From Hymenopus coronatus (Eukaryota > Arthropoda > Insecta > Mantodea > Hymenopodidae), in assembly GCA_030762935.1 (NCBI GenBank), contig CM060881.1, positions 101,292,001-101,356,000 of the forward strand: DNA of 64,000 bases, in the 5' to 3' direction. The translations under genes and the position numbers were made by a program. Positions 36,300-46,312 of this stretch are shown here, piece after piece. Position 1 is the first letter of the stretch. The number at the start of each line of letters is the position of its first letter. The notes under the pieces were generated by a model, which was not told the DNA's origin, ran no database searches, and was given only the letters and a program-made list of their open reading frames with translations.

Positions 36300-36500
36300 T
36301 TAAAAAAGGTAGATCTTGTTAAAGTACACAGTTTACCGTTTACGTCAAATACATTTTTTGTGGAGACAACCATTTCGGGCATATTCCTTCTTTTTAACTT
36401 TCAATTCTTATGTTCTTTTCAAATTAGTCGTTATTTATTTCCTTTTGTGGTCAAGAAAATAATTTTAAAGCCTTCATGTAGCAACCAGTTGACTGTAGCT
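36300..36500 (-). repeat. Family A repeat, decayed internal fragment
   Basis: AGGTAGATCTTGTTAAAGTA, ACCATTTCGGGCATATTCC and AGCAACCAGTTGACTGTAG follow the reverse family order but with much divergence. Confidence 0.5.
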
Positions 36501-37220
36501 TAAGCTCACCTACAAGGAAATATTTAATAAAACGATATAAACAAATGCTTATTTCAAATAAGAGACACCAAAGTTATGAAAGTGAATTTATAAATTGTTA
36601 ACACTAGTTAATGTTTAGTATATTATTTACAACAAAAGAAGCATGAGTATTAAAATTCATTGGTATGTGTTTTTCCATTCTAGATGTAATGATTAATTTT
36701 TTCCATTTAATTACTGAAATAAAAGCATTGTTCTCCTAAAGATGTTGAGGTATTTGTACCATTAATAAATTACATTCCTAAATACATTTTAATAATTTAC
36801 GGTTAAATTTTCCTATACCGTATGATATTTTTAAAATTTGCTTTATAGCACAAAATGAAAAAGCTGAAAAAATAGTACTTGATTATTCTAATTAACTTTA
36901 TGAAACTAATGTATGGCCAAATAAAACATTCAGCTGGAATACACATTTTTGATATTGCTTTGAAAGCAGTTTCTGACCTTGTAGCCGTGTCGGGTTCAGT
37001 TGCTTTAAATCATTAGCCTCTGTCATTAGGGTGGGACGCCGGCTAACTAGCAGTCGAGAACTAATGACCCTTTTGCTCTACAGGCTCCACGTCTTACCGC
37101 GGCCTGCAGAAAGATACTTTCTCTACTGAACCTCGAAATAGCCATACGTTTGACCAGATAAGCTCGTCGCGATCCAGGATTCGACTTTCTCCTAAGCCTA
37201 ACGGTCATCACAGTCTAAAC
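36501..37220. other. No gene recognised; GC-richer flank
   Basis: AT-rich to about 36970, then a GC-richer 240 bp bordering the Penelope-like insertion. No motif was identified. Confidence 0.4.
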
Positions 37221-37230
37221 AGATATCTAA
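37221..37230. repeat. Left copy of 10-bp direct repeat AGATATCTAA
   Basis: The same ten bases lie at 41355-41364, at the opposite outer edge of the inverted Penelope-like pair. This is best read as the target-site duplication of a single insertion. The repeat contains the self-complementary AGATATCT, so some caution is due. Confidence 0.6.
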
Positions 37231-37313
37231 TTGTTTTAAAAATTAAAATTTTCGGACTGTTTTGCCGTGGGCTCTAGGTTAAAATATGTTTAGTTAAAAT
37301 ATTTCTACCTAAC

Positions 37314-37345
37314 GTTTCGTCCTTGTCTGTGAAGGACATCTTCAG
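37314..37345 (-). ncRNA. Hammerhead ribozyme core in PLE 3' region, left copy
   Basis: On the minus strand, CTGAAGA (fits CUGANGA) is followed by a helix II of GTCCTT paired with AAGGAC around a CACAGAC loop, and then GAAAC. A very short helix III can form in ACGTTAGGT (AC with GT), with a possible cut after GTA. Helix I is not evident locally. Published PLEs carry such minimal hammerheads. Self-cleavage here is inferred from the motif only. Confidence 0.7.
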
Positions 37346-37559
37346 AGGCAATGTGCTCACGTCGCTAACTCTGAAAGAATTACAACAGTGCGGGCTATAG
37401 CCAGTATATATACTCGGGCACTGGTGGGCGGGGTCAAGTGGACGGGTTCTAGTTTTGTTTATTTGACCTGGAGGTTACGGAGTAGGGAAAGTATAGGGAA
37501 CCAGGTGCAGTTTAATTTAAGTCCTTCGTCTTTGTTGAAGTTGTTGGTGTTCTTATAAT

Positions 37560-39660
37560 TCTCAATGGCCTCTCTGTATAAACGGGGAAAATAATTTTTA
37601 GTCGTGGCTATATCCTCTACTTTATCATATTGCTAAGGTGGTCATCCAAAGATAAAACATGTTGGGCCACGGCTGATTTTTCTGTTTGTCCGAGACGGCA
37701 GTTTCTTTTATGTTCTGTGATGCGTGTGTTGATGCTACGCTTTGTAGTGCCGATGTAAACTTGGCCACATGTGCAAGGGATTTTGTAAACACCAGATTTT
37801 GAAAGTGGATCGAGTCGGTCTTGAGCTGATTTGAGGAACTGTTTTATTTTAGTTGTCGGAATGTATATGGGTTTCACGTGTTTTTCTCTAAAATCTTGCC
37901 GATACGATCAGTTATGTTTTCTATATATGGCAAGAATACTTTGTTTATATGTCGATGCCTCCCTAGGTCTAGTGTTGTTGTTTCTGGGACGTATTGCTCG
38001 ATCGATATCTTTTTTAGTGTACCCATTATACAGTAGCGTCTTTTGTAGATATTTTAATTCTTGTGGTATATGTTCCGTGTCACAGATTCCTTTAGCTCGT
38101 TCCACTAGTGTTTTGATTACGCTTCTTTTCTGTTTGGGATGATGGTTGGATTGTTTACTAAGATATCGGCCCGTATGGGTTGGTTTTCCGTACACTGCAC
38201 ACGTGAATCTTCCGTCGTTTTTCCTAGTTATCAATACATCGAGAAAAGCAATTTGACCGTCGGACTCTAATTCTTTTGTAAATTGGATATTTGCGTGTTG
38301 TATGTTCAGATGATCTAAGAATTTTTGGAGTTCAGCTTCTCCGTGAGGCCATATAGCGAAGACGTCGTCAATGTAATGAAGCCAAACGGACGGTTTTTTA
38401 GTCGCAGTTGCCAGTGCATGTTTTTCAAAACGTTCCATATACAAACCACTGGTCGAAGAGGATTGCCCATGGCAACTCCGTCTTTTTGTTGGTGGTAATC
38501 GTTGTTCCATTTGAAAATACGTCGTGGTGAGACACAGCTTAAAAGGGGCGTATATGTCTTGCGGGAACATCTCGTCGATATTTCTAAAACATCCTTGACG
38601 GGTACCATGGTAAGCAGCGACGTGATATCGAAGCTGACGAGAATATGTGTGGGGTCACATTTTAGATTGCATATTTTCTGCATGAAATGATAAGAATTCT
38701 TTATTTGAGTTTCTGAATTACCGATGTGTTCTTGTAATAACGGAGTGAGATAACGAGAGATCGTGTATGTGGGTGATCCAATGGCGCTGACTATGGGACG
38801 TAATGGTACATTCTTTTTGAGAATTTTCGGCAATCCATATAATCTTGGTGACATAGCTTCTGAATGCAATAAGCTTTTCTTAGTTTCCTGTGGTATGGGC
38901 GGTGAATTCCTGATCATTTTATTTGTTTTATTTAGAATGGTAGAGGTAGGATCACGTGATCTCTTGTTGTACATCGTAGGGTCCAATAGTTCCGAAATTT
39001 TCTCATTGTAATCTGTGATGTTCATAACAACAGTAGCGTTGTCTTTCTCTGCTGGCAAAACTAGGATACTGTCATCCGCATTCAGGTCTTTGAAGGCCAA
39101 CAATTCTTTTTTGTTTATGTTGGTTCCGGGAGGCTTAGCTTTTCTCAGGATCCTGGTTGATTCAGTGCGCATTTCTTCTACTATTTCCCGTGGTACCTAA
39201 TGGATTCTGGCTTCAATGTTGGCAATTATATCTTCTACAGGTATGCTTTTTGGAGTGACCGCGAAATTCCCCCCTTTAGCTAAAACATGTTGTTCTTCAA
39301 CTGATAGAACCCGATCTGACAAATTAATTACTGTGGGATGTGTGTTGTCAGTTTTAAGAGGTGACTTCTGTAGTAGATTGCCAAATTTATTTTTTGCCGT
39401 TAAATGAAGATTCGTAGATGTCCATAATTGACTGCGACGTAAGGTAACCTATTTCGTCCCAATCGTTATTTGACAAGAGGTGGCTGATATTTAAATGAAT
39501 CTTCAATAAATCGCGATCGTTGATCTAAAGTTCTTTTCTTGTTTGGTGTATGCGTTTGCGTAATAGAGTTCGCTCAGTGCGATTATAAATCCTATGGTCC
39601 TGTGTGGTATAAAACAATCTTTTTACTTTTAAAAATGTTGGTATAACTGCTTCATCCCTG
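37560..39660 (-). pseudogene. PLE reverse transcriptase and GIY-YIG endonuclease, long copy, broken
   Basis: From the 5' side: a basic N-terminal region ('YTTQDHRIYNRTERTLLRKR', near 39600), an in-frame TAG at 39197-39199, then a DKG-like motif, here 'LPAEKDNATVV' (near 39040), with Glu and Asp in place of the usual Asp and Gly. RT motif A is 'VSFDITSLLTMVPVKDVLE' (near 38620); the catalytic 'HYIDDVFAIW' has its IDD at 38364-38378. The GIY-YIG endonuclease shows 'GVY' (37785-37793) and 'VYIG' (37749-37760). Two offsetting indels lie near 38580-38520. About 7 bp are missing after 'GNPLRPVV' near 38447, and a one-base change shifts the frame at about 37635. It would nick DNA and prime reverse transcription if intact. 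Confidence 0.88.
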
Positions 39661-39665
39661 CGGCG

Positions 39666-39710
39666 TAATTAAAATGTAAGAGATGATAAAATACGGATAA
39701 ATACGATGAT
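39666..39710. other. Junction between the two head-to-head PLE copies
   Basis: About 45 AT-rich bases with several GATAAA words separate the 5' side of the long copy from the truncated start of the short one. I see no TIR-like or LTR-like structure in it. Confidence 0.5.
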
Positions 39711-39761
39711 AAAATGATCAGGTATTCGCCGTCCATACCATAGAAAACTAAGAAAAGCTTA

Positions 39762-41099
39762 TTGCATTCAGAAGCCATGTCACCAAGATTATATGGATTG
39801 CAGAAAATTCACAAAAAGAATGTACCATTATGTCCCATAGTCAGCGCCATTGGATCACCCACATACACGATCTCTCCTTATGTCACTCCGTTATTACAAA
39901 AACACATCGGTAATTCAGAAACTCACAAAGAATTCTTATCATTTCAGGCAGAAAATACGCAATCTAAAATGTGACCCCACGGATATTCTCGTCATCTTCG
40001 ATATCACGTCGCTGCTTACCATGGTACCCGTCAAGGACGTTTTAGAACATATCGACGAGTTGTTCCCGCAAGACATATACGCCCTTTTTAAGCTGTGTCT
40101 CACCACGACGTATTTCAGATGGAACAACGATTACCACCAACAAAAAGACGGAGTTGCCATGGGCAATCCTCTTCGACCAGTGGTTTGTATATGGAACGTT
40201 TTGAAAAACATGCACTGGCAACTGCGACTAAAAAACCGTCCGTTTGGCTTCATTACATTGACGACGTCTTCGCTATATGGCCTCACGGAGAAGCTGAACT
40301 CCAAAAATTCTTAGATCATCTGAACATACAACACGCAAATATCGGAAGATTCACGTGTGCAGTGTACGGAAAACCAACCCATAGGGGCCGATATCTTAGT
40401 AAACAATCCAACCATCATCCCAAACAGAAAAGAAGCGTAATCAAAACACTAGTGGAACGAGCTAAAGGAATCTGTGACACGGAACATTTACCACCAGAAT
40501 TAAAATATCTACAAAAGACGCTACTGTATAATGGGTACACTAAAAAGGATATCGATCGAGCAATAAGTCCCAGAAACAACAACTAGACGTAGGGAGGTAT
40601 CGACATATAAAAATAAAGTATTCTTGCCACATATAGAAAACATAACTGATCGTATCGGCAAGATTTTAGAGAAAAACACGTGAAACCCATATACGTTCCG
40701 ACAACTAAAATAAAACAGTTCCTCAAATCAGCTCAAGACCGACTCGATCCACTTTCAAAATCTGGTGTTTACAAAATCCCTTGCACATGTGGCCAAGTTT
40801 ACATCGGCACTACAAAGCGTAGCATCAACACACGCATCACAGAACATAAAAGAAACTGCCGTCTCGGACAAACAGAAAAATCAGCCGTGGCACAACATGT
40901 TTTATCTTTGGATGACCACCGTATGCAAAATGATAAAGTAGAGGTTATAACCACGGCTAAAAATCATTTTCTCCGTTTATACAGAGAGGCCATTGAGATT
41001 TATAAGAAAACCAACAACTTCAACAAAGACGAAGGACTTAAATTAATCTCAACCTGGTTCCCTATACTTTCCCAACTCCGTAACCTCCAGGCCAAATAA
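39762..41099 (+). pseudogene. PLE reverse transcriptase and GIY-YIG endonuclease, short copy, broken
   Basis: Frames in order hold 'SPRLYGLQKIHKKNVPL', 'VIFDITSLLTMVPVKDVLE' (RT motif A), and 'DGVAMGNPL' followed by the same 7-bp loss as the long copy. 'HYIDDVFAIW' follows with its IDD at 40251-40265. Directly after 'HANI' (about 40340), 72 bp (24 codons) present in the long copy are missing in frame. The endonuclease frame 40680-41099 is open for 139 codons: 'GVY' at 40764-40772, 'VYIG' at 40797-40808, and a C-terminal 'LYREAIEIYKKTNNFNKDEG' typical of PLEs. Its endonuclease domain looks undamaged, unlike that of the long copy, but the RT is split by frame changes. Confidence 0.88.
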
Positions 41100-41212
41100 A
41101 CAAAACTAGAACCCGTCCACTTGACCCCGCCCACCAGTGCCCGAGAATATATACTGGCTATAGCCCGCACTGTTTTAATTCTTTCAGAGTTAGTGACGTG
41201 AGCACATTGTCT

Positions 41213-41244
41213 CTGAAGATATTCCTCACAGACAGGAACGAAAC
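41213..41244 (+). ncRNA. Hammerhead ribozyme core in PLE 3' region, right copy
   Basis: CTGAAGA at 41213-41219, helix II TTCCT with AGGAA around CACAGAC, then GAAAC at 41240-41244. Relative to the left copy, two helix II pairs change on both sides (C-G to T-A and T-A to C-G), so pairing is kept. The outermost pair is lost (A opposite C). Confidence 0.7.
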
Positions 41245-41354
41245 GTTAGGTAGAAATATTTTAACAAAACATATTTTAACTTACAGGCCATAGCAAAACA
41301 GCCGAAAATTTTAAATTTTAAAACTAGTGACACCGGCCGTGAAAGCTTACGCAT

Positions 41355-41364
41355 AGATATCTAA
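41355..41364. repeat. Right copy of 10-bp direct repeat AGATATCTAA
   Basis: Matches 37221-37230 at the other outer edge of the PLE pair. Similarity continues weakly on the outer side (TTG on the left, CTG on the right). Confidence 0.6.
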
Positions 41365-41880
41365 CTGACTGGATGTCCACAGGAAACTACATTCTACTAA
41401 GGTAAAACAGTCCACTTTTCTAGCAAGAATGTTATATTTAACTTTCGTAACAATTACAGAAATATGACATGCACTCGTGGATTACCCACGTAAGAATAAG
41501 AGTCACATTGCATTTAAGTAATACTTTTCTCCACATAAAACCATCACCACACTTACAATATAAAACGTAGTAACAAACAACAATATATAAATAGTGGGTA
41601 ACTAGACCCGTAATCGTTACACGATTACTTTCTCTTAACAGTAAAAAGGGGAAATATTATCCTACTACTACACTTGTGAAATTTCACTGCAAATGCACCG
41701 CTTACATGCTCGTGCATCAGAGGTTTAGTGGAATGTACTTTATCTTGACTTAAAACTGCACTTCATGCATTGAAATAAAACTAATATATTTCGTAGTATA
41801 TGACCTACAATATGCCATTAATTATTGTCTCGCGCACTGAATTATCACTGCACTTCCAGCGAGACTTGGCCAGGGACATT
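41365..41880. other. No gene recognised
   Basis: AT-rich, with no frames or recognised repeats. Confidence 0.5.
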
Positions 41881-42158
41881 TAAACAGGAAAATTTACTTC
41901 CTACCTTGATTTCAGTAGCTGTTCATCTTAAACAGAAATCCATGTGAAACTTGCAGATTTACCCAACATGGCGGCTGCTGGAGACCCTTGCCCTTACCAG
42001 GGAAAGTAGCGGGTAGAAGAATCATTCGTTCTACTGCTAAAGGATTCCATCTAGTCAGCACCTTATTCCATCGAAGAAAACCCAGAGCGAATGTCACATA
42101 TTCACAGCATTCCGACGTCAGCAATTGACCATAAAGGCAGGCTAACTTCCAACTGGTT
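41881..42158. other. GC-richer block, possible promoter or exon edge, unproven
   Basis: Contains AACATGGCGGCTGCTGG at about 41966, a context often seen at animal gene starts. The reading frame from that ATG stops after 13 codons (MAAAGDPCPYQGK), and no clear splice donor saves it. On the minus strand a 70-codon frame (41912-42124) crosses it. A relic or untranslated exon is possible. Confidence 0.3.
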
Positions 42159-42713
42159 ATGTTTAGACCGGTTGCTACTAACCTTCAAAACTTGACCTTT
42201 GCACCGGCCACTCGGCACATGGGGAGAAATACTTTTCTTCCCAATCGAGAATATAACTTTCTCGTAAACGTTCTAGACGACTTATACATTGCGTACGCGA
42301 GCATTTTCAAAGGGATTACATTTAGTAATGCCAGTGCTGTATATCCTCGTGATGGAGAGTTCTTTAGAAAATGTCTGCCTCACACTCCGTCCCTTAACCG
42401 TATACCACTGTATGGTATTACGTCAGCACACCGCTGCCCCACTAACTCACTGCAGACCGACTGTCAACTGATCTGCATCAGAACTCAAACTCAAATGGAA
42501 GAGGCGTTCGGGACTCGATTCCCTCTCCCAATCGTCTCAGGGCACTCGCAAACTGGCAGTACTCAGACCTACCATACTTTCGCGCTAACTGACGATCCGC
42601 GCCATCTGTTGCAGGAAACTTATCCTGTGCATTTCCTGCAACGCTACAGCCTTTATCTGTATTTTTTGTGGGAGAGATTCGATTTTGACTCTGGAAAAAC
42701 AGCAAACTATTGA
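42159..42713 (+). CDS. 184-codon open frame, unknown, doubtful
   Basis: This is the longest open frame outside the Penelope-like copies. It starts MFRPVATNLQNLTF and ends DFDSGKTANY. I recognise no domain, signal peptide or membrane segment. It lies in a less AT-rich block, which makes open frames more likely by chance, and a 75-codon frame runs opposite it at 42478-42705. The stretch also holds AGATGGCGC on the minus strand near 42598, a motif found at some insect regulatory sites. It could be an exon of a host gene or a retroelement piece, but chance is a fair alternative. Confidence 0.2.
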   Translation: MFRPVATNLQNLTFAPATRHMGRNTFLPNREYNFLVNVLDDLYIAYASIFKGITFSNASAVYPRDGEFFRKCLPHTPSLNRIPLYGITSAHRCPTNSLQTDCQLICIRTQTQMEEAFGTRFPLPIVSGHSQTGSTQTYHTFALTDDPRHLLQETYPVHFLQRYSLYLYFLWERFDFDSGKTANY

Positions 42714-43202
42714 AGCTGAGAAAAACATGACTTTAAAGCTTGACATAGAGAATCATTTAACCGACGCTTTAAAATGTCAGTCAAAACATGCGTTACATTC
42801 CCCTTAGTGGAAAATGTTGCAGATATTTACTTTAACTTATGGTGAATTTGTTGCACAAAAATCTAAAAATGCATTCTTTACCAAAATCGCTAAAAAGCAT
42901 TCTGTGTCCCATTAACAAGCAGTAAAGAGGAGCATAAAATCGTTTCAAGAAAATATGTGAATGTAGCACATAAGATTTATTATTAATATTGACGTTTCAT
43001 AATTTTATTTTAATTAAATATAAGAAAAAATAAAGTTTTACACAGCAAGGTACATATGCATTGTGTGGGAAGACAGGTGTAACACTCCTATCTTTAAATT
43101 ATCACCATTATCTATCTTTTAATATGATATTTTATAATAGGGACCTTTTGTCTAATTTTAAGATAAATAGGCAGTCAGTTATACTACTTTTAAAAAATCT
43201 GC
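42714..43202. other. No gene recognised
   Basis: AT-rich. ATATGTGAATGTAGCACAT near 42955 recalls the outer edge of family A, but the body is absent. Confidence 0.45.
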
Positions 43203-43631
43203 AATGGTCCATTCACATAACTTTCTCTAGCTGTTCCAAACACAAACTATTCTTACAAAAGATGATTGTTTATCTACACCATGCTAATCGATATAATCAT
43301 TTGCAGAATTGGTCTTATTACTTGCTTCATTGTAAGTAGAAGGGAAATAAGGGAATACATTATGCTAAAGCGATAGTCAAAACTTTTAAAATCTGGTCGC
43401 TATGTAAACAATTGAGGTTGGGTGCGCTGTGAATGGTCCCGATTGAAAAAAGTTAGGTAATTTAAAGCTGAAACCAATAATAATTAATATCTCTAAAACA
43501 GCCAAATCTACCAGAAAAACGTATATGAAATAAATTATGTGTTTTAACAAGATCTACATTTTTGTGTATTAAGTTTTTGTTTATATCTTATGGTGTAATT
43601 GTTATATAAAATGCTGCAGAACTCATTGACT
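43203..43631 (+). repeat. Family A repeat, 5' half
   Basis: GGTCCATTCACATAACTTTC, AGGGAAATAAGGGAATACAT, GCGATAGTCAAAACTTTT and TTATGTGTTTTAACAAGATC in family order; it ends at the TTATGGTGTAATTGTTAT block. Confidence 0.8.
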
Positions 43632-43915
43632 GGCTAAACTATGAAGCCCGGGATATAACGTACTTAGGACATTATAAATAGCTATTGGAAATTTGAGATC
43701 ATCTTGTGGTTTATCAAGAAACATACATACGAGTGAGCTGAGGCATTTAATTTCATGCCGGTATGTTACCGCGGTTGCTCAGTGGTAGACAAAATGGCTA
43801 GAGACCGGGAGATCCGTGTTTCGAATAACGTCTAAGGCATTGCATTTTTCAGCCTTACGCATCCTATCCAACTCCTGTCCTACACACGACTTGTGAAAAA
43901 AATACATTTAAATTA
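43632..43915 (+). repeat. SINE family D (internal tRNA-like part), copy 1
   Basis: Begins GCTAAACTATGAAGCCCG. After about 135 bp comes a tRNA-like stretch with an A-box-like TTGCTCAGTGGTAGAC and a decayed B box (GTGTTTCGAATAACG), then CTCCTGTCCTACACACGACT. Matches at 43934-44232, 50838-51125 and 54003-54280 define the family. Confidence 0.65.
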
Positions 43916-43933
43916 AACTAATTGACCATAATA

Positions 43934-44232
43934 GTTAGCCAAACTATGAAGCCCGGAGTTTAAAGTTCTTACGACATTGTAAGCCGCCATTGGGGAATGT
44001 CATTTATACCGAAATAATTTGAGATCATCTTATGGTTTAACGGGGATCATACGAATCAGTTGAGGAATCTAATGCCATGTCGGCATGTTGCCATGTTAGG
44101 TCAGTGGTGAAGCGACCGGCTAGAGACAGGAAGATCCATGATCCAAATCCAGGCTATGGCATTGAATTTTTCAGTCTGGCTGAATCCATCCAACTCCCGT
44201 GCCACACACGACTTATGTTTTAAAACATTTAA
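43934..44232 (+). repeat. SINE family D, copy 2, tandem with copy 1
   Basis: Begins GCCAAACTATGAAGCCCGGA and repeats the order of copy 1, with AGGTCAGTGGTGAAGCG (A-box region), ATCCAAATCCAGGC (B-box region) and CCCGTGCCACACACGACTT. Same orientation as copy 1, about 300 bp apart. Confidence 0.65.
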
Positions 44233-45054
44233 ATTAAACTAATATCATTTTATTCGAGTGTTGAAAATTATTGTGTAATTATTATGTGCAATTATTATTG
44301 GAAATTACACCTCCAGTGAACTACAAGTATTCTGGATTAATATTCTTCGTTGTTTGAGGATTTAGGCCGAGGTGTTAGAATTGCTTGTGTATCCACATTG
44401 AGTTCGTCAGCTGACTGTGCTCCCCACCCTGCCAATGCTTGCCTCTGGCATTGCGCTAGCCAACAAGCGAAGCAGGTGTGGGTGATACGGTTGGGTAAGT
44501 TGAAACTGCGTGATTTGATCCGGAAAACGCGAGGCACTATTTCCAAATCCGGATGCAGCAGACCCAGAGTATGTATACAAACTCTGCAGTGTAAACTGGC
44601 GTTTAAACAAACTATACAGGTTATACCATTCTAGGTTATATTAGAGAGGGTGAGAAGAAGAATTGTCTATAGCTGTTCAACAGATTCAGCCATTTATTTT
44701 ATTACGATTATCTAATTTGTTCAACATTCTTCTGCATTGTATGATACCACTAGCAATGATATAATTGGGGTTTAATTAATAATAATCATGTGGCCGCGAA
44801 CAACTTCTAATTAAGCAACTAAACAACTAAAATACATGTTAATTAAAGGCACTAATCAACTACCGAAACCTCCAATTAGAATAGGTATTACTATAAAGAA
44901 ACTTATAATTAACAAAATAAATTAAGTCATTTATAATACAATACATACTAAATATAATCTTAAGGGGCCAGGATGGCGACTCAATGACGAGCCTCACGCC
45001 CATTTACACATTGCAGCGTGGGCAAAATAAAAATAAAAAAAAAAAAAATGAAAT
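44233..45054. other. Unclassified; GC-richer patch
   Basis: A less AT-rich patch at 44340-44560 gives overlapping frames of 69, 94 and 67 codons on both strands, with no known domain. The rest is AT-rich, ending in a poly-A run near 45035. Confidence 0.4.
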
Positions 45055-45290
45055 GGATTGTTATTTATGGACGCTCTTTAACTGCTGTGGTTCTCAGTGT
45101 CCCATTCTGAATTGGGCGTGAAAGATCACTTAATTTTGCTCAGAGGCCTCTCTATCAGGCTTGAGGTCCTTTTACGTGCCGTAAATGTACAACACTGGAC
45201 CAACGGATTTTTACATCGTCCTCCGCCGAGTTGGAATCCGCGACCTTGGGTATACGAGGTTAGAATGGTAACCATTTCACTACGGAGGGC
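45055..45290 (-). repeat. tRNA-derived SINE, family 1
   Basis: The reverse of the SINE at 1-276: TTATTTATGGACGCTCTTTA, CAGAGGCCTCTCTATCAGGC, GTCCTTTTACGTGCCGTAAA and the head CGCGACCTTGGGTATACGAG to ATGGTAACCATTTC. The GGCTTCCTTCGGAAGG part of copy 1 is deleted here. The 3' tail is an ATTTC-like simple repeat. Confidence 0.75.
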
Positions 45291-45699
45291 AGAGCGGGAG
45301 ATCATGCATCCGGCACGAAGAGGTGATTTGGTCAGCAGCAAGTATCTCCCAACTGGAAAGTTAGTTCACTAGACTAGAATCGGGCCTATCGCAGCTCCTC
45401 ACCTTGCTGAATGAACACCTGTCTTTTATCTGCACTTTAAATTCATATCTAGGCGCATCCCGGGCCAGAGACCAGTGTATCACGCTACAGCCGCATGAAC
45501 TGGAAATGGCTTGAAGCAAAGGACGAAGTTAGGTATGCTGGTATGCTGAAATAAGCAAAACATATTAATACTGTGAAATACTAAAGGGTACAGATTAAGT
45601 GTTTATATTTTTCACTGCCCCTAATTTAAATATGGAAAGATTATTGGCTGTAGACGTTACTATTGCGAATCTCTATGCATCTTTAGCTCTCTACTTCGT
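45291..45699. other. No gene recognised
   Basis: Mixed composition with no match to a known family. Confidence 0.45.
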
Positions 45700-46312
45700 A
45701 AGTAACAGATAGGCATTGCAATCCGCTAAAAATTCCATATCGAGATTTCACTATAAATACACAACTTAGTGTTCCCTGTATACACAACAAATTTGTTTTA
45801 AAAATGATTCCTGTGTGTGATGTGTGTGTGTGTGTGTGTGTCTGTGCATAGAATAACTCTTAAAGAGGATTTAAATAAATACCAAACTTGACATTTAAGA
45901 TGTGATTTTTTAAGCATGAGACACGAAGATTCAATCTCGTTTAAACACGCAATTATGGCATATAACATATGGCTCAACAATTTCCAATAGATTTAAATCT
46001 TAAAATACCTATACTTTTCTCAAAAAGGAAGTTGTCATCCGTTTTTCTTTTTTTTTTACTCCTGACCATGCAAAGAGAACCGAACTTCAAAGTCAATCGC
46101 ATAGTAACAGCTTTTAAAATATTTTACTATCACTTTAGTCTTAGTGTATTCCCTTATTTCCCTTCTGCTTATAAGGAATCAAGTAATAAAACCACTTATG
46201 CTAATGTTCATCCTGACCACCATGAAGTAGACAGACGAATAACGTTTTATAAGAATAGTTTGTTTGCGGAAAGGGTAGAGAAAGTTAGAAAGAAATATGA
46301 ATGAAACACATA
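45700..46312 (-). repeat. Family A repeat with (TG)n, internal deletion
   Basis: From GGCATTGCAATCCGC and GATATTTCACT-like blocks, a GT tract at 45819-45840, and GAGACACGAAGATTCAAT. The middle is shortened. It ends with ACCATGCAAAGAGAACCGAA, TTCCCTTATTTCCCTTCTGC and GTAGAGAAAGTTAGAAAG. Confidence 0.8.

Larger units (their letters stand above)
37231..39665 (-). mobile_element. Penelope-like element (PLE), long copy
   Basis: The 3' end is on the left, the 5' end near 39665. It carries reverse transcriptase followed by a GIY-YIG endonuclease, the defining PLE order. It is joined head to head with a shorter copy on the opposite strand that starts near 39711. The two 3' regions match each other outside the coding part as far as about 37231 and 41325. 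That untranslated part includes a hammerhead-ribozyme core. Confidence 0.9.
39711..41354 (+). mobile_element. Penelope-like element, 5'-truncated copy, inverted relative to its neighbour
   Basis: Homology to the long copy starts near AAAATGATCAGG (39711), matching the long copy at about 38910. The copy therefore lacks the N-terminal region and the DKG motif. It continues to the outer edge at 41354, next to AGATATCTAA. Over about 240 bp of the endonuclease region I count about two differences between the copies, so the pair is young. About 30 bp at the outer end (41325-41354) have no partner in the long copy. Confidence 0.88.

Noticed and set aside
37231..41354. CRISPR array or bacterial retron, prompted by the RT near inverted repeats
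   Set aside because: The RT is joined to GIY-YIG in the Penelope order. There are no regular spacers, and all context is eukaryotic.
41966..42007. Start of a host gene at ATGGCGGCTGCTGG
   Set aside because: The frame stops after 13 codons and no convincing splice donor precedes the stop.
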